Shown here: one piece after another, positions 35,522-45,368 of the stretch
Layout of the letters: each line of letters opens with the position of its first letter
Position numbering within the stretch: position 1 is the stretch's first letter
Source: Streptomyces lunaelactis
GTDB taxonomy: Bacteria > Actinomycetota > Actinomycetes > Streptomycetales > Streptomycetaceae
Length of the DNA: 64,000 nt
NCBI RefSeq assembly: GCF_003054555.1
Contig: NZ_CP026304.1
Span: forward strand, 5,084,001 to 5,148,000
Direction of reading: 5' to 3'
Program-made: the position numbers and the translations under genes
The notes under the pieces: model-generated
Told to the model about the DNA's origin: nothing
The model's input: only the letters and a program-made list of their open reading frames with translations
The model's database searches: none

Positions 35522-36093
35522 TCGCCGCCGCCGAAACGCAGGGCTTCCTCTCACCGACCGGCGTCGAGATCGCGTTCCTCCTCGTCGGCCTCGCCACCCT
35601 CGGCGCGGCCGTCATCACCGTCACGACCAAGCAGCTGGTGCACGCCGCCCTCTGGCTGGTCGTGGCGCTCGGCGGCCTCGCCGTCGAATACCTTCTGCTG
35701 ACGGCCGAGTTCATCGCCTGGGTGCAGGTCCTGATCTACGTCGGTTCCGTCGTCGTCCTCCTTCTCTTCGGGCTGATGCTCACCAAGGCCCCCATCGGCC
35801 GCTCCCCGGACGCCGACTCCGGAAACCGCTGGGTCGCCCTCTCGGTGGCCGTCGCCGCCGCAGGCTCCCTGGTCTGGGTGGTCGTGGACGCGTTCCGTAC
35901 GACCTGGATCGACCTGGACGGACCGGCCCAGGGCTCCACCCAGGTGTCCGGCGAGATCCTCTTCCGGCACTGGGTGCTGCCTTTCGAGGCGCTCTCCGTA
36001 CTGCTGCTCGCCGCCCTCGTCGGGGCGATCGTCCTGTCCCGCAAGGACGCCCACGACGCCGAGGCCGCCATGGACCCCGAGGGGAAGAGCTGA
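35518..36093 (+). CDS. nuoJ: NADH-quinone oxidoreductase subunit J
   Basis: 191 residues, ATG at 35518 overlapping the nuoI stop (ATGA). Five membrane helices: [73 protein letters not shown] (the conserved pi-bulge helix), [22 protein letters not shown] and [24 protein letters not shown]. Confidence 0.95.
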   Translation: MIAAAETQGFLSPTGVEIAFLLVGLATLGAAVITVTTKQLVHAALWLVVALGGLAVEYLLLTAEFIAWVQVLIYVGSVVVLLLFGLMLTKAPIGRSPDADSGNRWVALSVAVAAAGSLVWVVVDAFRTTWIDLDGPAQGSTQVSGEILFRHWVLPFEALSVLLLAALVGAIVLSRKDAHDAEAAMDPEGKS

Positions 36094-36461
36094 TGCACCT
36101 CGCCTATCCCGCCGTGCTCGCCGTCCTTCTCTTCGGCATCGGGCTGTACGGCGTGCTCGCACGCCGCAACGCGATCCTGGTCCTGATGTCCGTCGAGCTG
36201 ATGCTCAACGCCGTCAACCTCAACCTCGTCGCCTTCGACGTCTGGCTGCGCGACACCCTGCACACCGGCCAGGCACTCACTCTGTTCGTCATCGCCATCG
36301 CCGCCGCGGAGATCGGCGTCGGCCTGGCGATCGTCCTGATGGTCTACCGCAACCGCGGAACCTCGGACGTCGACAGACTCCGCGACACCGCCGAGGGTCC
36401 CGACGTCACCCCTGACGCTGACGCGACCGCCCCGGCGCAGAAGGCTGAGGCCACCGCGTGA
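36093..36461 (+). CDS. nuoK: NADH-quinone oxidoreductase subunit K
   Basis: 122 residues, one-base overlap with nuoJ. Three helices: [47 protein letters not shown] contains the conserved Glu in the second helix (S-V-E-L-M-L-N), and [29 protein letters not shown] has the third-helix Glu. Both are needed for proton pathways in complex I. The C-terminus has a short acidic tail. Confidence 0.95.
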   Translation: MHLAYPAVLAVLLFGIGLYGVLARRNAILVLMSVELMLNAVNLNLVAFDVWLRDTLHTGQALTLFVIAIAAAEIGVGLAIVLMVYRNRGTSDVDRLRDTAEGPDVTPDADATAPAQKAEATA

Positions 36462-38473
36462 CCACCACGACCCTCGCCGTCCTCGTCCCTCTCCTTCCGT
36501 TCCTGGGCGCCGTGGCCGGACTTCTGCTCGGCCGCACCGCCCCCGGTTTCGTACGGCCGCTGGCCGTCCTGCCGACCATCGCCGCGCTCGTCCTCGCCGT
36601 CCTCGTCGCCGTCCGCCAGGGCGGGGGGAAGGCGATCGAGGCCTCGACCCAGCTCACCCCCACCGGGTCCGTCCCCATCGACCTCGCCCTGTACCTCGAC
36701 GGCTTCGCGGTCCTCGTCGCCGTCCTGGTCGGGTTCGTCGCGTCCTGCGTGCAGATCTACTCGACGGGATATCTGCGCGACGACCCGCGCTACCCCTCGT
36801 ACGCGGCTCTCGTCTCCCTCTTCACCTCCGCGATGCTGCTCGTCGTCTACTCCGGCGACCTGATGGTGCTCCTGGTCGGCTGGGAGATCATGGGCATCTG
36901 CTCGTACTTCCTCGTCGGCCACTACTGGGAGACGCCCGAGGCGCGCGCCGCCTCCCTCAAGGCCTTCCTGGTCACCAAGCTCGGCGATGTCCCCTTTCTG
37001 TTCGGTCTGTTCGCGCTCGCCGTCGACGCCGGCACGTTCCGGATCACCGGGATCCTCGGCTCCGTCGCGGCCGGCGGTATCGAGCACCCCACTCTCATCG
37101 CGCTGCTGCTCCTCGCGGGTGTGGCGGGCAAGTCGGCGCAGTTCCCGCTGCACACCTGGCTGCCCGACGCGATGGCGGGCCCCACTCCCGTCTCCGCGCT
37201 GATCCACGCCGCGACAATGGTCGCGGCCGGTATCTACTTCGTGGCCCGGCTCCTTCCCGTCTTCGCCGCCTCCGCGACAGCGCTCACCGTCCTCGCCGTG
37301 ATGGCCGCCGTCACCATGGTCGGCTCGGCGCTCGCCGCCCTCGCCCAGGACGACATCAAGCGCGTCCTCGCCTACTCGACCATCGGCCAGCTCGGCTATA
37401 TGTCGGGCGCCCTGGCCGTCGGTGACCGCGGCGCCGCCGTCTTCCACCTCATGTCGCACGGAGCGTTCAAGGCGCTGCTCTTCCTCGGCGCCGGCGTGAT
37501 CATCCATGCCGCCGGCACCAACTCGCTCGCCGCCATGTCCCGGATGAGCGGCCTCGCGAAGCGCATCCCCGACGCCTACTGGACGATGACCATCGCGCTG
37601 ATCGCGCTCGCCGCGATCCCTCCCTTCGCCGGCTTCTTCTCCAAGGAAGCCGTCCTTGTGGCCGCCGAGCACGCCGCGCTCGGCGAGAGCGACATCGCAC
37701 CGAGTGCCGCGGGCTGGGCCGTGCTGGTCGCCGGTCTGCTGACCGCCCTCCTCACCGCCGCCTACGCGACCCGCCTCTGGCTGCTCACCTTCCGCGGCCG
37801 CGGAGTGGAAGTCCCCGACCACGGCCGGCAGCCCATCGCCATGAACGCCGTGCTCTGGGCCCTCGCCATCCCCTCACTCGCCTTCGGCCTGACCGTCACC
37901 TACCTCGACGACTGGTTCGACGGCCACAGCCTCACCCCGACCGTCACCACCGCCGTCCTCGGCACAGGTGTCGCGCTCGTCGGCGGACTGATCACCTACG
38001 GCACGTGGCGCGCCATGCGGTTCCGGGAGGGCGCCGCCCTCGCGGCCCGCGCCCCCATCGGCGCCGTCGTGGCCCGCCCGAACGCCGCCCCGGCGGTCTC
38101 CGAGGCCGAGGCCATCGCGACCCACACTCCCGTCTACGGCGATATCGCGGCAGTCCCCGACCCGGGCGACCCCGGCCGCCTGCTGCTCGGCCCGCTCTAC
38201 CGCCACGCGGCAGTCGGCTTCCACGTCGACGCCGTCTACACCGCCCTGTTCGTACGGCCCGTCCGGGCCGCCGCCGAGCTGGTCCGCTTCCTCGACCGCG
38301 AGGTCGTCGAGACGTACGTACGCGGCTCGGGCACCGGGGCACGCTGGCTCGGCTCGGCCGTCCGTCGTGCCCAGACCGGCAATGTGCAGACCTACCTCAG
38401 CGCACTCTTCGCCGGTTCCGCCGTCCTGGCGATCGCGGTCGTCGTCCTTGCCAACGTCAACGCGGGATCGTGA
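36458..38473 (+). CDS. nuoL: NADH-quinone oxidoreductase subunit L
   Basis: 671 residues, GTG start at 36458 with a 4-bp overlap with nuoK. It is an antiporter-like subunit: [46 protein letters not shown] holds the conserved Glu, [41 protein letters not shown] is the signature with the proton-path Lys and His, and [18 protein letters not shown] follows. The C-terminal extension with an amphipathic lateral helix (about 520-640) is present and ends with a membrane anchor ([13 protein letters not shown]). Confidence 0.96.
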   Translation: MTTTTLAVLVPLLPFLGAVAGLLLGRTAPGFVRPLAVLPTIAALVLAVLVAVRQGGGKAIEASTQLTPTGSVPIDLALYLDGFAVLVAVLVGFVASCVQIYSTGYLRDDPRYPSYAALVSLFTSAMLLVVYSGDLMVLLVGWEIMGICSYFLVGHYWETPEARAASLKAFLVTKLGDVPFLFGLFALAVDAGTFRITGILGSVAAGGIEHPTLIALLLLAGVAGKSAQFPLHTWLPDAMAGPTPVSALIHAATMVAAGIYFVARLLPVFAASATALTVLAVMAAVTMVGSALAALAQDDIKRVLAYSTIGQLGYMSGALAVGDRGAAVFHLMSHGAFKALLFLGAGVIIHAAGTNSLAAMSRMSGLAKRIPDAYWTMTIALIALAAIPPFAGFFSKEAVLVAAEHAALGESDIAPSAAGWAVLVAGLLTALLTAAYATRLWLLTFRGRGVEVPDHGRQPIAMNAVLWALAIPSLAFGLTVTYLDDWFDGHSLTPTVTTAVLGTGVALVGGLITYGTWRAMRFREGAALAARAPIGAVVARPNAAPAVSEAEAIATHTPVYGDIAAVPDPGDPGRLLLGPLYRHAAVGFHVDAVYTALFVRPVRAAAELVRFLDREVVETYVRGSGTGARWLGSAVRRAQTGNVQTYLSALFAGSAVLAIAVVVLANVNAGS

Positions 38474-38476
38474 GCC

Positions 38477-40054
38477 GTGATCGATATCAGCGAGTCCGTG
38501 ATGCAGTTGCTTCTCGCGTTCATCGTCGTCGGCCCGCTCGTCGGCGCCGCGGCCGCGCTCCTGCCCGCCCCGCCCGGGCTGCGGGGCAAAAGCCCCGACC
38601 AGGCGGTCCTGCGCCACGGCGTGACCGTCACCGGCGCGGTCCTCGTTGCCGCGATCGTTCTCGCCCTCGGCTTCGACCACGACCAACCGTCGAAGATGCA
38701 GGCCACGACGGACATCAGCTGGATCGCCGCACTCGATGTGCGCATCCACCTCGGCATTGACGGCATTTCTCTCCCCCTTGTCGTCCTGACCGCGCTGCTG
38801 ACCTTCCTCTGCGCGCTGTACAGCTACTTCAAGATGCCTTCGGGCCCGTCCCCGAAGGCCTTCGTCGCGCTTCTGCTCGTCCTCGAATCCGGGACTCTCG
38901 CGACCTTCGCCGTCCTCGATCTGCTGCTCTTCTTCCTGGCCTTCGAGATGGTGCTCATCCCGATGTACTTCCTCATCGCCCGCTGGGGCGGCGAGGAGCG
39001 GCAGGCCTCGGCCTGGAAGTTCATCCTCTACACGCTGCTCGGCTCCGTCGTCATGCTGCTCGGCCTGCTGCTGATCGGGCTGAAGACCGGCACATTCGAC
39101 ATGGTGGCACTCGCCACTGACAACGGCCGTGGGCTGACCTCATCCGTGCAGGTCATCGCCGTTCTGGCGATCGGCATCGGCCTCGCCGTGAAGACCCCGA
39201 TGTGGCCGCTGCACAGCTGGCTCCCCGACGCCCACACCGCGGCCCCGACCGTCGGCTCCGTCCTCCTCGCGGGCGTCCTGCTGAAGATGGGTACGTACGG
39301 GTTCGTCCGCATCGTGCTCCCCATCGCTCCCGACGGCATGCACACCTTCGCGCCGTATCTCGGCGCCTTCGCCGTCGCCGGAATCATCTACGGATCCCTC
39401 GCCTGCCTCGCTCTGGCCAAGCAGGGCGCGGGCGGCGACCTCAAGCGCCTGATCGCGTACTCCTCCGTCGGCCACATGGGCTTCGTGCTCCTCGGCATCG
39501 CCACCTTGACCCCCACCGGTGTCAACGGCGCGCTCTTCGCCAACATCGCCCACGGCCTCATCACCGGCCTGCTCTTCTTCCTGGTCGGAGCGCTCAAGGA
39601 CCGCTACGGCACGGCCGACCTCGACACCCTCGCCGGAGCCACCGGCGCGGCGCTGTACGGCCGCGCACCCCGGCTCGGCGGCTTCCTCGCCTTCGCCGCC
39701 GTCGCCTCCCTCGGCCTGCCGGGCCTCGCCGGCTTCTGGGGCGAGATGCTCGCCCTGTTCGGTGCCTTCGACCCCGCCGAGGGCCTGAGCCGCCCCGCCT
39801 TCCTCACCTTCATGGTGATCGCGGGCTTCGGCACCCTGCTCACCGCCGCGTACCTCCTCGTCGTCGTACGCCGCGTCTGCATGGGCGCCAGGCCCGCCGA
39901 GGAGACCCCGGAGCTCGCCGACATCCAGACGTACGAGTTCGCCGCCTGGACCCCGCTCGTCGCCCTCACCGTCCTCGCCGGACTGTGGCCCGCGGTCCTC
40001 CTCGGCCTCACCGACCCGGCCGTGCAGAAGCTCCTCGCAGGAGGCAAGTCGTGA
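38477..40054 (+). CDS. nuoM: NADH-quinone oxidoreductase subunit M
   Basis: 525 residues from the GTG at 38477. It is an antiporter-like subunit: FFLAFEMVLIPMYFLIARWGGEERQASAWKFILYTLLGSVVMLLG with the conserved Glu, KTPMWPLHSWLPDAHTAAPTVGSVLLAGVLLKMGTYGFVR with the proton-path Lys, and GDLKRLIAYSSVGHMGFV. Its stop overlaps nuoN (GTGA). Confidence 0.96.
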   Translation: MIDISESVMQLLLAFIVVGPLVGAAAALLPAPPGLRGKSPDQAVLRHGVTVTGAVLVAAIVLALGFDHDQPSKMQATTDISWIAALDVRIHLGIDGISLPLVVLTALLTFLCALYSYFKMPSGPSPKAFVALLLVLESGTLATFAVLDLLLFFLAFEMVLIPMYFLIARWGGEERQASAWKFILYTLLGSVVMLLGLLLIGLKTGTFDMVALATDNGRGLTSSVQVIAVLAIGIGLAVKTPMWPLHSWLPDAHTAAPTVGSVLLAGVLLKMGTYGFVRIVLPIAPDGMHTFAPYLGAFAVAGIIYGSLACLALAKQGAGGDLKRLIAYSSVGHMGFVLLGIATLTPTGVNGALFANIAHGLITGLLFFLVGALKDRYGTADLDTLAGATGAALYGRAPRLGGFLAFAAVASLGLPGLAGFWGEMLALFGAFDPAEGLSRPAFLTFMVIAGFGTLLTAAYLLVVVRRVCMGARPAEETPELADIQTYEFAAWTPLVALTVLAGLWPAVLLGLTDPAVQKLLAGGKS

Positions 40055-41592
40055 CCGTGGCAGCAGACAGCGTCACCAGCCTCGTCCAGTCCGTCGACTG
40101 GCTCACGATCGCGCCGCCCACCATCACCGCCGTGGTCGCCCTGCTCATCCTGGTCGCCGACCTCTTCGTACCGGAGAAGCACAAGCGGCTGCTGGGCGCC
40201 GGCGCGATCGCCGGCCTCGTCGCCGCGCTCATCACCCTCCTGCCGCTGCGCAACGGCAACCGCGCCACGTTCTGCCTCACGACCGACCCGAGTGCCTGCA
40301 GTTACACCGCAGATCACTTCGCGCTGGTCATCCAGCTCCTGGTGCTCGGCGGCGCGCTGCTCACCGCGCTGCTCTCGCTCACGGACACCCAGAAGAAGCT
40401 CCCCGCAGGGGAGTTCTGGTTCCTGCTGCTGTCCTCCGCGGCCGGCGCCGCCCTGCTGCCCGCCTCGCGCGACCTCGCCACCCTCGTCGTCGCCCTCGAA
40501 GTGGCCTCGTTGCCCGCCTTCGCGCTCGTCGGCCTCCGGCGCGGCGACCGGCTCTCCAGCGAAGCGGCCCTGAAGTTCTTCCTCTCCTCGGTCACCGCGA
40601 CCGCCGTGATGCTCCTCGGCGTCAGCTTCGTGTACGCCGCGACGGGCACCCTCCACCTCACGCAGATCGCCGCCGAGGTCGACAACGTCCCCGGCCAGCT
40701 GGACACCCTCGCCAAGACCGGCGTCGTCCTGACCCTCGTCGGCTTCGCCTTCAAGACGGCCGCGGTGCCCTTCCACTTCTGGGTCCCCGACACCTATGTG
40801 GGTGCCCCTCTCCCCATCGCCGCGTACCTCTCCGTCGTCGGAAAGGCAGTCGGGTTCTCCGGCCTCATCCTGGTGACCGTCATCGCGTTCCCGGGGTACG
40901 CGGACGTATGGGGTCCGGCCATCGCCGTCCTCGCCGCTCTCACCATGACCGCGGGCAATGTCGCGGCCCTGCGCCAGTCGGCCACGCGCGCGTGGAGCGC
41001 GGTACGCCTGCTGGCCTGGTCCTCCGTGGGGCAGGCCGGCTACCTCCTGGTACCGATCGCGGCCGCCGCGTACACCAGTGACGACCAGATCGGCGCGACC
41101 GTCGCGTACGCCCTGATGTACGCCGTCGTGAACCTCGGAGCCTTCGCGGTCGCCGCGCTCGTCGCCCGTACGAAGCCGCTCAACCGCATCTCCGACTACC
41201 GCGGCCTCTACGCCACCCGCCCGCTCGCCGCCCTGGCTATGGGCTTCTTCCTGCTCTGCCTGGCCGGTCTGCCGCCGGGCATCATCGGCCTCTTCGCCAA
41301 GGTGACCGTCTTCTCCTCGGCCGTCGACGCGGGTCTCGGCTGGCTGGCCGTCGTCATGGCCATCAATGTCGTGATCGCCCTCTACTACTACCTGCAGTGG
41401 ACGGCGATCCTCTTCCGCGCCCCGGAGCCCTCCACGGCGCCCGCCGAAGCGGGTGCCGAGGAGGCCGAGCCGGTCAGGAAGGGCGCCCCGACTCCGGTCG
41501 CCGTGGCCATCGTCCTGACGGCCGTCGTCGGTGTCGTCCTCTCCGGCTATCCCCAGCTGGTTCTTCGCTTCGCGGCGAGCAGTCTGTTCTGA
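40051..41592 (+). CDS. nuoN: NADH-quinone oxidoreductase subunit N
   Basis: 513 residues, GTG at 40051 overlapping the nuoM stop; longer readings upstream lie inside nuoM. Family features: VVALEVASLPAFALVGLRRGDRLSSEAALKFFLSSVTATAVMLLG, FKTAAVPFHFWVPDTYVGAPLPIAAYLSVVGKAVGF and RLLAWSSVGQAGYLL. It is the last gene of the cluster. After it comes htpX, 147 bp away. Confidence 0.96.
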   Translation: MTVAADSVTSLVQSVDWLTIAPPTITAVVALLILVADLFVPEKHKRLLGAGAIAGLVAALITLLPLRNGNRATFCLTTDPSACSYTADHFALVIQLLVLGGALLTALLSLTDTQKKLPAGEFWFLLLSSAAGAALLPASRDLATLVVALEVASLPAFALVGLRRGDRLSSEAALKFFLSSVTATAVMLLGVSFVYAATGTLHLTQIAAEVDNVPGQLDTLAKTGVVLTLVGFAFKTAAVPFHFWVPDTYVGAPLPIAAYLSVVGKAVGFSGLILVTVIAFPGYADVWGPAIAVLAALTMTAGNVAALRQSATRAWSAVRLLAWSSVGQAGYLLVPIAAAAYTSDDQIGATVAYALMYAVVNLGAFAVAALVARTKPLNRISDYRGLYATRPLAALAMGFFLLCLAGLPPGIIGLFAKVTVFSSAVDAGLGWLAVVMAINVVIALYYYLQWTAILFRAPEPSTAPAEAGAEEAEPVRKGAPTPVAVAIVLTAVVGVVLSGYPQLVLRFAASSLF

Positions 41593-41739
41593 GCGCCACC
41601 CGAACGGCCCAGCCCAGGGCCGAGCGCACAAGGGAACTAGCGTCCTTCGCCTGGCGTTGACCAGTACAGAAGGGTCCACTGGAGAGTGGAGCACAACCAC
41701 GCAAAGGGTTCCCCTGCCGCACCATTTGGAGGGCGTTCC

Positions 41740-42603
41740 GTGCACCGCCGGCACAATGGGCTGAAGACCGCCGTACTCCTCGGGGGACTGTCCGCACTCA
41801 TCCTCGTCATCGGCAGCTTCTTCGGCCGTACGGGCCTGTTCATCGCGCTCTTCGTGGCGCTCGGCACCAACGCGTACGCCTATTGGAACAGCGACAAGCT
41901 GGCGCTGCGGGCCATGCGCTCCCGCCCCGTCAGTGAATTCGAGGCGCCGGAGCTCTACCGCATCGTCCGTGAGCTCTCCACCGCCGCCCGCCAGCCCATG
42001 CCCCGGCTCTACATCTCACCGACCCAGGCCCCCAATGCCTTCGCCACCGGCCGCAACCCCCGCAACGCCGCGGTCTGCTGCACTGAGGGGATCCTGCGGA
42101 TCCTCGACGAGCGGGAGCTGCGCGGGGTCATCGGCCACGAGTTGAGCCATGTCTACAACCGCGACATCCTGATCTCCTCGGTCGCCGGCGCGCTCGCCTC
42201 CGTGGTGATGTTCCTGGTGAACTTCGCCTGGCTGATCCCCATCGGCCGCTCCGACGACGACGAGGGCCCCGGCCTCATCGGCATGCTGCTGGTGATGATC
42301 CTGGGCCCGCTGGCCGCGTCCGTGATCCAGCTCGCCGTCAGCCGTTCGCGGGAGTACGAGGCCGACGCCTCGGGCGCCCAGCTCACGGGCGACCCGCTCG
42401 CCCTCGCAAGCGCCCTGCGCAAACTCGAAGCCGGTACGAAGCAGTTGCCGCTGCCTCCCGAGCCGCGCCTCGAGACGGCAAGTCATATGATGATCGCGAA
42501 CCCTTTCCGCCCTGGACGCGGTCTTTCGAAGATGTTCTCCACGCATCCGCCGATGGCGGAACGCATTGCCCGACTCGAGCAGATGGCAGGTCATCGCCCG
42601 TGA
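41740..42603 (+). CDS. htpX: HtpX-type M48 zinc metalloprotease
   Basis: 287 residues from the GTG at 41740, preceded by TGGAGGG; the ATG at 41686 is upstream of this site and less likely. Two N-terminal helices ([23 protein letters not shown] and [17 protein letters not shown]), then the catalytic motif [14 protein letters not shown] with HExxH and the third zinc ligand in [15 protein letters not shown]. Two more helices lie between them. The membrane protease degrades damaged membrane proteins. The stop overlaps the YccF gene. Confidence 0.95.
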   Translation: MHRRHNGLKTAVLLGGLSALILVIGSFFGRTGLFIALFVALGTNAYAYWNSDKLALRAMRSRPVSEFEAPELYRIVRELSTAARQPMPRLYISPTQAPNAFATGRNPRNAAVCCTEGILRILDERELRGVIGHELSHVYNRDILISSVAGALASVVMFLVNFAWLIPIGRSDDDEGPGLIGMLLVMILGPLAASVIQLAVSRSREYEADASGAQLTGDPLALASALRKLEAGTKQLPLPPEPRLETASHMMIANPFRPGRGLSKMFSTHPPMAERIARLEQMAGHRP

Positions 42604-42992
42604 AGACAATCCTGAACGTCATATGGCTGGTCCTGAGCGGATTCTGGTTGTTCCTCGCGTATCTGCTCGCGGGCCTCATCCTCTGCATCACCATCATCGG
42701 CATCCCGTTCGGGCTGGCGGCGTTCCGTATCGGCATCTACGCCCTGTGGCCGTTCGGCTATACGACCGTCGACCGGCACGACGCCGGTGCGCCCTCCTTC
42801 GTGGGCAACGTCCTGTGGCTCGTCCTCGCGGGCTGGTGGCTCGCGCTCGGGCACATCGTCACGGGCATCGCGCTCTGCTTCACGATCATCGGCATCCCGT
42901 TCGGCATCGCCAATTTCAAGCTCATCCCGGTCTCCCTGATGCCTCTCGGCAAGGAGATCGTCCCGACGGACCGGCCGTTCGCTTCCCGGTAG
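42600..42992 (+). CDS. YccF domain protein
   Basis: 130 residues, GTG at 42600 overlapping the htpX stop by 4 bp. It has two copies of the YccF (DUF307) repeat: [41 protein letters not shown] and [41 protein letters not shown]. There are four hydrophobic helices. It is an inner-membrane protein of unknown function. Coupling to htpX suggests membrane homeostasis. Confidence 0.93.
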   Translation: MKTILNVIWLVLSGFWLFLAYLLAGLILCITIIGIPFGLAAFRIGIYALWPFGYTTVDRHDAGAPSFVGNVLWLVLAGWWLALGHIVTGIALCFTIIGIPFGIANFKLIPVSLMPLGKEIVPTDRPFASR

Positions 42993-43042
42993 GTCGCTTC
43001 CCGGCAGGCGGTCTCCCGGCAGGTGGTCTCCCGGCAGGTCGT
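42983..43042. repeat. 15-bp tandem repeat, four units
   Basis: Units of the form TCCCGGYAGGYSGYY follow each other at 42983, 42998, 43013 and 43028, starting inside the last codons of the YccF gene and running into the gap before the APC permease stop at 43070. Confidence 0.85.
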
Positions 43043-43069
43043 CCGGTCGGTCGTGTCCTAGGCCAAGGC

Positions 43070-44293
43070 CTAGCCGCGACGCAGCCGCACCCCGTACAGC
43101 ACCGCACCTACCGTCAGCACCGCCGCGCCCGCGACCACGGACGACAGCGGTAGCGCGAAAGCCAGCACCAGGCAACCCACAAGGCCAGTACTCGCCAACA
43201 CCCGATTCCGGGAACCGAGCGTCCAGGCCGAGGCGTTGGCGATTGTGTAGTACACCAGCACTCCGAACGACGAGAAGCCGATCGCCCCGCGCACATCGGC
43301 TGTCGCCGCCACCACGGCCACGACCGCCCCCACCGCCAGCTCCGCGCGGTGCGGCACCTGAAAGCGGGGGTGCACGGCCGCCAGCGCGGTCGGCAGATGG
43401 CCGTCCCGGGCCATGGCCAGCGTCGTACGGGAGACGCCGAGAATCAGCGCGAGCAGAGAACCGAGCGCCGCCACAGCGGCCCCCACCCGCACCACGGGCG
43501 CCAGCCACTGCGCGTCCGCCGCCCGTACGGCATCGGCGAGAGGAGCCGTCGCCCGGCCCAACTCCCCGGCTCCCAGCACAGAGAGGACGGAGACCGCGAC
43601 ACACACATAGACCACCAGCGCGATGCCCAGCGCCAGTGGGATGGCGCGCGGGATCGTACGGGCCGGATCGCGCACCTCCTCGCCCAGCGTGGCGATCCGG
43701 GCGTACCCGGCGAACGCGAAGAACAGCAGGCCCGCCGCCTGGAGCACCCCGCCGACCGACGTGTCGGCGCCCACATCGAGCCGCCCGAAACCGGCCGATC
43801 CCGACCCGAGAGAGGAGACGACCACCGCGGCGAGAACCGCCAGGACCACCGCCACGATCGCCCGCGTCAGCCACGCCGACTTCTGAACGCCCCCATAGTT
43901 CACGGCAGTCAGCGCCACCACCGATGCGACCGCCACCGCATGCTCCTGCCCGGGCCACGCGTACGCCCCGACCGTCAGCGCCATCGCCGCGCACGACGCC
44001 GTCTTCCCCACGACGAACGCCCAGCCCGCCAGATACCCCCAGAACGCGCCGAGCCGCTCCCGCCCGTACACATAGGTCCCGCCGGACGCCGGATACAGCG
44101 CGGCGAGCCGTGCTGAGGACATGGCGTTGCAGTACGCGACCACCGCGGCCAGCGCCAGTCCCAGCAGGAGCCCCGACCCGGCGGCCCGGGCCGCCGGGGC
44201 CAGTGCCACGAAGATGCCCGCCCCCACCATCGAGCCGAGTCCGATGACGACCGCGTCGAAAACCCCCAGCGACCGCCGCAGCTCCTGTGTCAT
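43070..44293 (-). CDS. APC family amino acid permease
   Basis: 407 residues from the ATG at 44293 (MTQELRRSLGVFDAVVIGLGSMVGAGIFVAL). It has the APC signature G-S-M-V-G-A-G-I-F in helix 1, ALYPASGGTYVYGRERLGAFWGYLAGW in helices 2-3, and 12 predicted membrane helices to a short RRG end. FFAFAGYARIATLGEEVRDPARTIPRAIPLAL is the helix 6 region with the conserved Glu. The family imports amino acids or amines by proton symport or exchange; the substrate is unknown. Confidence 0.9.
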   Translation of the reverse strand: MTQELRRSLGVFDAVVIGLGSMVGAGIFVALAPAARAAGSGLLLGLALAAVVAYCNAMSSARLAALYPASGGTYVYGRERLGAFWGYLAGWAFVVGKTASCAAMALTVGAYAWPGQEHAVAVASVVALTAVNYGGVQKSAWLTRAIVAVVLAVLAAVVVSSLGSGSAGFGRLDVGADTSVGGVLQAAGLLFFAFAGYARIATLGEEVRDPARTIPRAIPLALGIALVVYVCVAVSVLSVLGAGELGRATAPLADAVRAADAQWLAPVVRVGAAVAALGSLLALILGVSRTTLAMARDGHLPTALAAVHPRFQVPHRAELAVGAVVAVVAATADVRGAIGFSSFGVLVYYTIANASAWTLGSRNRVLASTGLVGCLVLAFALPLSSVVAGAAVLTVGAVLYGVRLRRG

Positions 44294-44379
44294 ATGCCGC
44301 ACGTTACCGATCTCCGCAACCGGGCACTGTCCCCCCGTCGTCCTCCACGACAACACCGTACGAAAGGCAGGTTCACGGC

Positions 44380-44655
44380 ATGGGCATCATCAGCTGGATC
44401 ATCCTCGGGCTGCTCGCCGGGGCCATCGCCAAGATCCTGCTCCCGGGCCGTGACCCGGGCGGCGTGATCGGCACCACGCTCATAGGCATCGCCGGTGCCT
44501 TCATCGGCGGCTGGATATCGGCCCGCTTCCTGGACCGGCCGATCACCAACGAGTTCTACGACGGGCCCACTTGGGCATCGGCGATCGGTGGCGCGCTCGT
44601 CCTGCTGAGCGCCTACCGGCTCCTGTTCGGCCACTCCCGCTCCCGCTCGCGCTAG
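44380..44655 (+). CDS. GlsB/YeaQ/YmgE family stress-response membrane protein
   Basis: 91 residues from the ATG at 44380. Three short hydrophobic helices with the family's glycine pattern: GIISWIILGLLAGAIAKILLPGRDPGGVIGTTLIGIAGAFIGGWISARF and ASAIGGALVLLSAYRLLFG. The protein (transglycosylase-associated name in some databases) is associated with envelope stress. It is divergent from the APC permease. Confidence 0.92.
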   Translation: MGIISWIILGLLAGAIAKILLPGRDPGGVIGTTLIGIAGAFIGGWISARFLDRPITNEFYDGPTWASAIGGALVLLSAYRLLFGHSRSRSR

Positions 44656-44699
44656 CGAACAGGTCTCGGACCGGCACCGGTCGAGCGGACCGGTGCCGG

Positions 44700-45368
44700 C
44701 TATGGCCGCTCCGACAACCCGGTCTCGCGCAGGGTGATGTTCAGCCGTCCACCGCTCATCCCCGTCGCCGGGTCGGCCGTCCCCGGGCGGACCTTCGGCA
44801 CCCCGTGGTACGCGAAGCGCGCCGGCCCGCCGAAGACGAACAGGTCCCCGGACGCCAGCTCCACATCCGTGTACGGCCGGCCCCGCGTCTCGGTGTTCCC
44901 GAACCGGAAGACGCAGGTGTCGCCGATGCTCAGCGACACCACCGGCGCACCGGACCGCTCCTCCTTGTCCCGGTGCATCCCCATCCTCGCCGCGCCGTCA
45001 TAGAAGTTGATCAGTGCCGTGTCGGGGGTGTAGCCCTGATCCGCCTCGCTCCCGCCGTACGCCTCGGCCAGCGCCGCCCGCCCCAACTCCAGCAGCCAGT
45101 CCGGGAATTCGGCGACGCGCGCGCCGTTCACGTCATCGGCCGTACGGGTGTACCGGTACGGCTGCCAGTGCCATCCGACGCACACCGTTCGCACGGACAT
45201 CACGCCGCCGCCAGGCAGCGCGGTGTGCCGGAGCGGTACCGGGCCGCGCGCCCAGGCGCGGCAGGCCTCGACCAGTTCCCGCTGCCGCTCCACCGGCAGC
45301 CAGCCCGGCACATGCACCGCCCCCGGGGCGACGACCGCCCGCTCCCTCGGGAACAGGGTTCCGCTCAC
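44700..45368 (-). CDS. alkB: AlkB-type alpha-ketoglutarate-dependent dioxygenase
   Basis: 222 residues from the GTG at 45368. It repairs 1-methyladenine and 3-methylcytosine by oxidative demethylation. Seen here: ALINFYDGAARMGMHRDKEERSGAPVVSLSIGDTCVFRFG with the Fe(II) ligands H-x-D (MHRDKEE), FGGPARFAYHGVPKV with the distal His, and the 2-oxoglutarate-binding Arg in GGRLNITLRETG. The GTG start overlaps the stop of the alkyltransferase gene by 4 bp, so both repair enzymes are made together. Confidence 0.94.
   Translation of the reverse strand: MSGTLFPRERAVVAPGAVHVPGWLPVERQRELVEACRAWARGPVPLRHTALPGGGVMSVRTVCVGWHWQPYRYTRTADDVNGARVAEFPDWLLELGRAALAEAYGGSEADQGYTPDTALINFYDGAARMGMHRDKEERSGAPVVSLSIGDTCVFRFGNTETRGRPYTDVELASGDLFVFGGPARFAYHGVPKVRPGTADPATGMSGGRLNITLRETGLSERP

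Noticed and set aside
36344..37822. A 492-codon minus-strand open frame across nuoL
   Set aside because: Asp/Gly/Glu-rich shadow of an intact nuoL gene.
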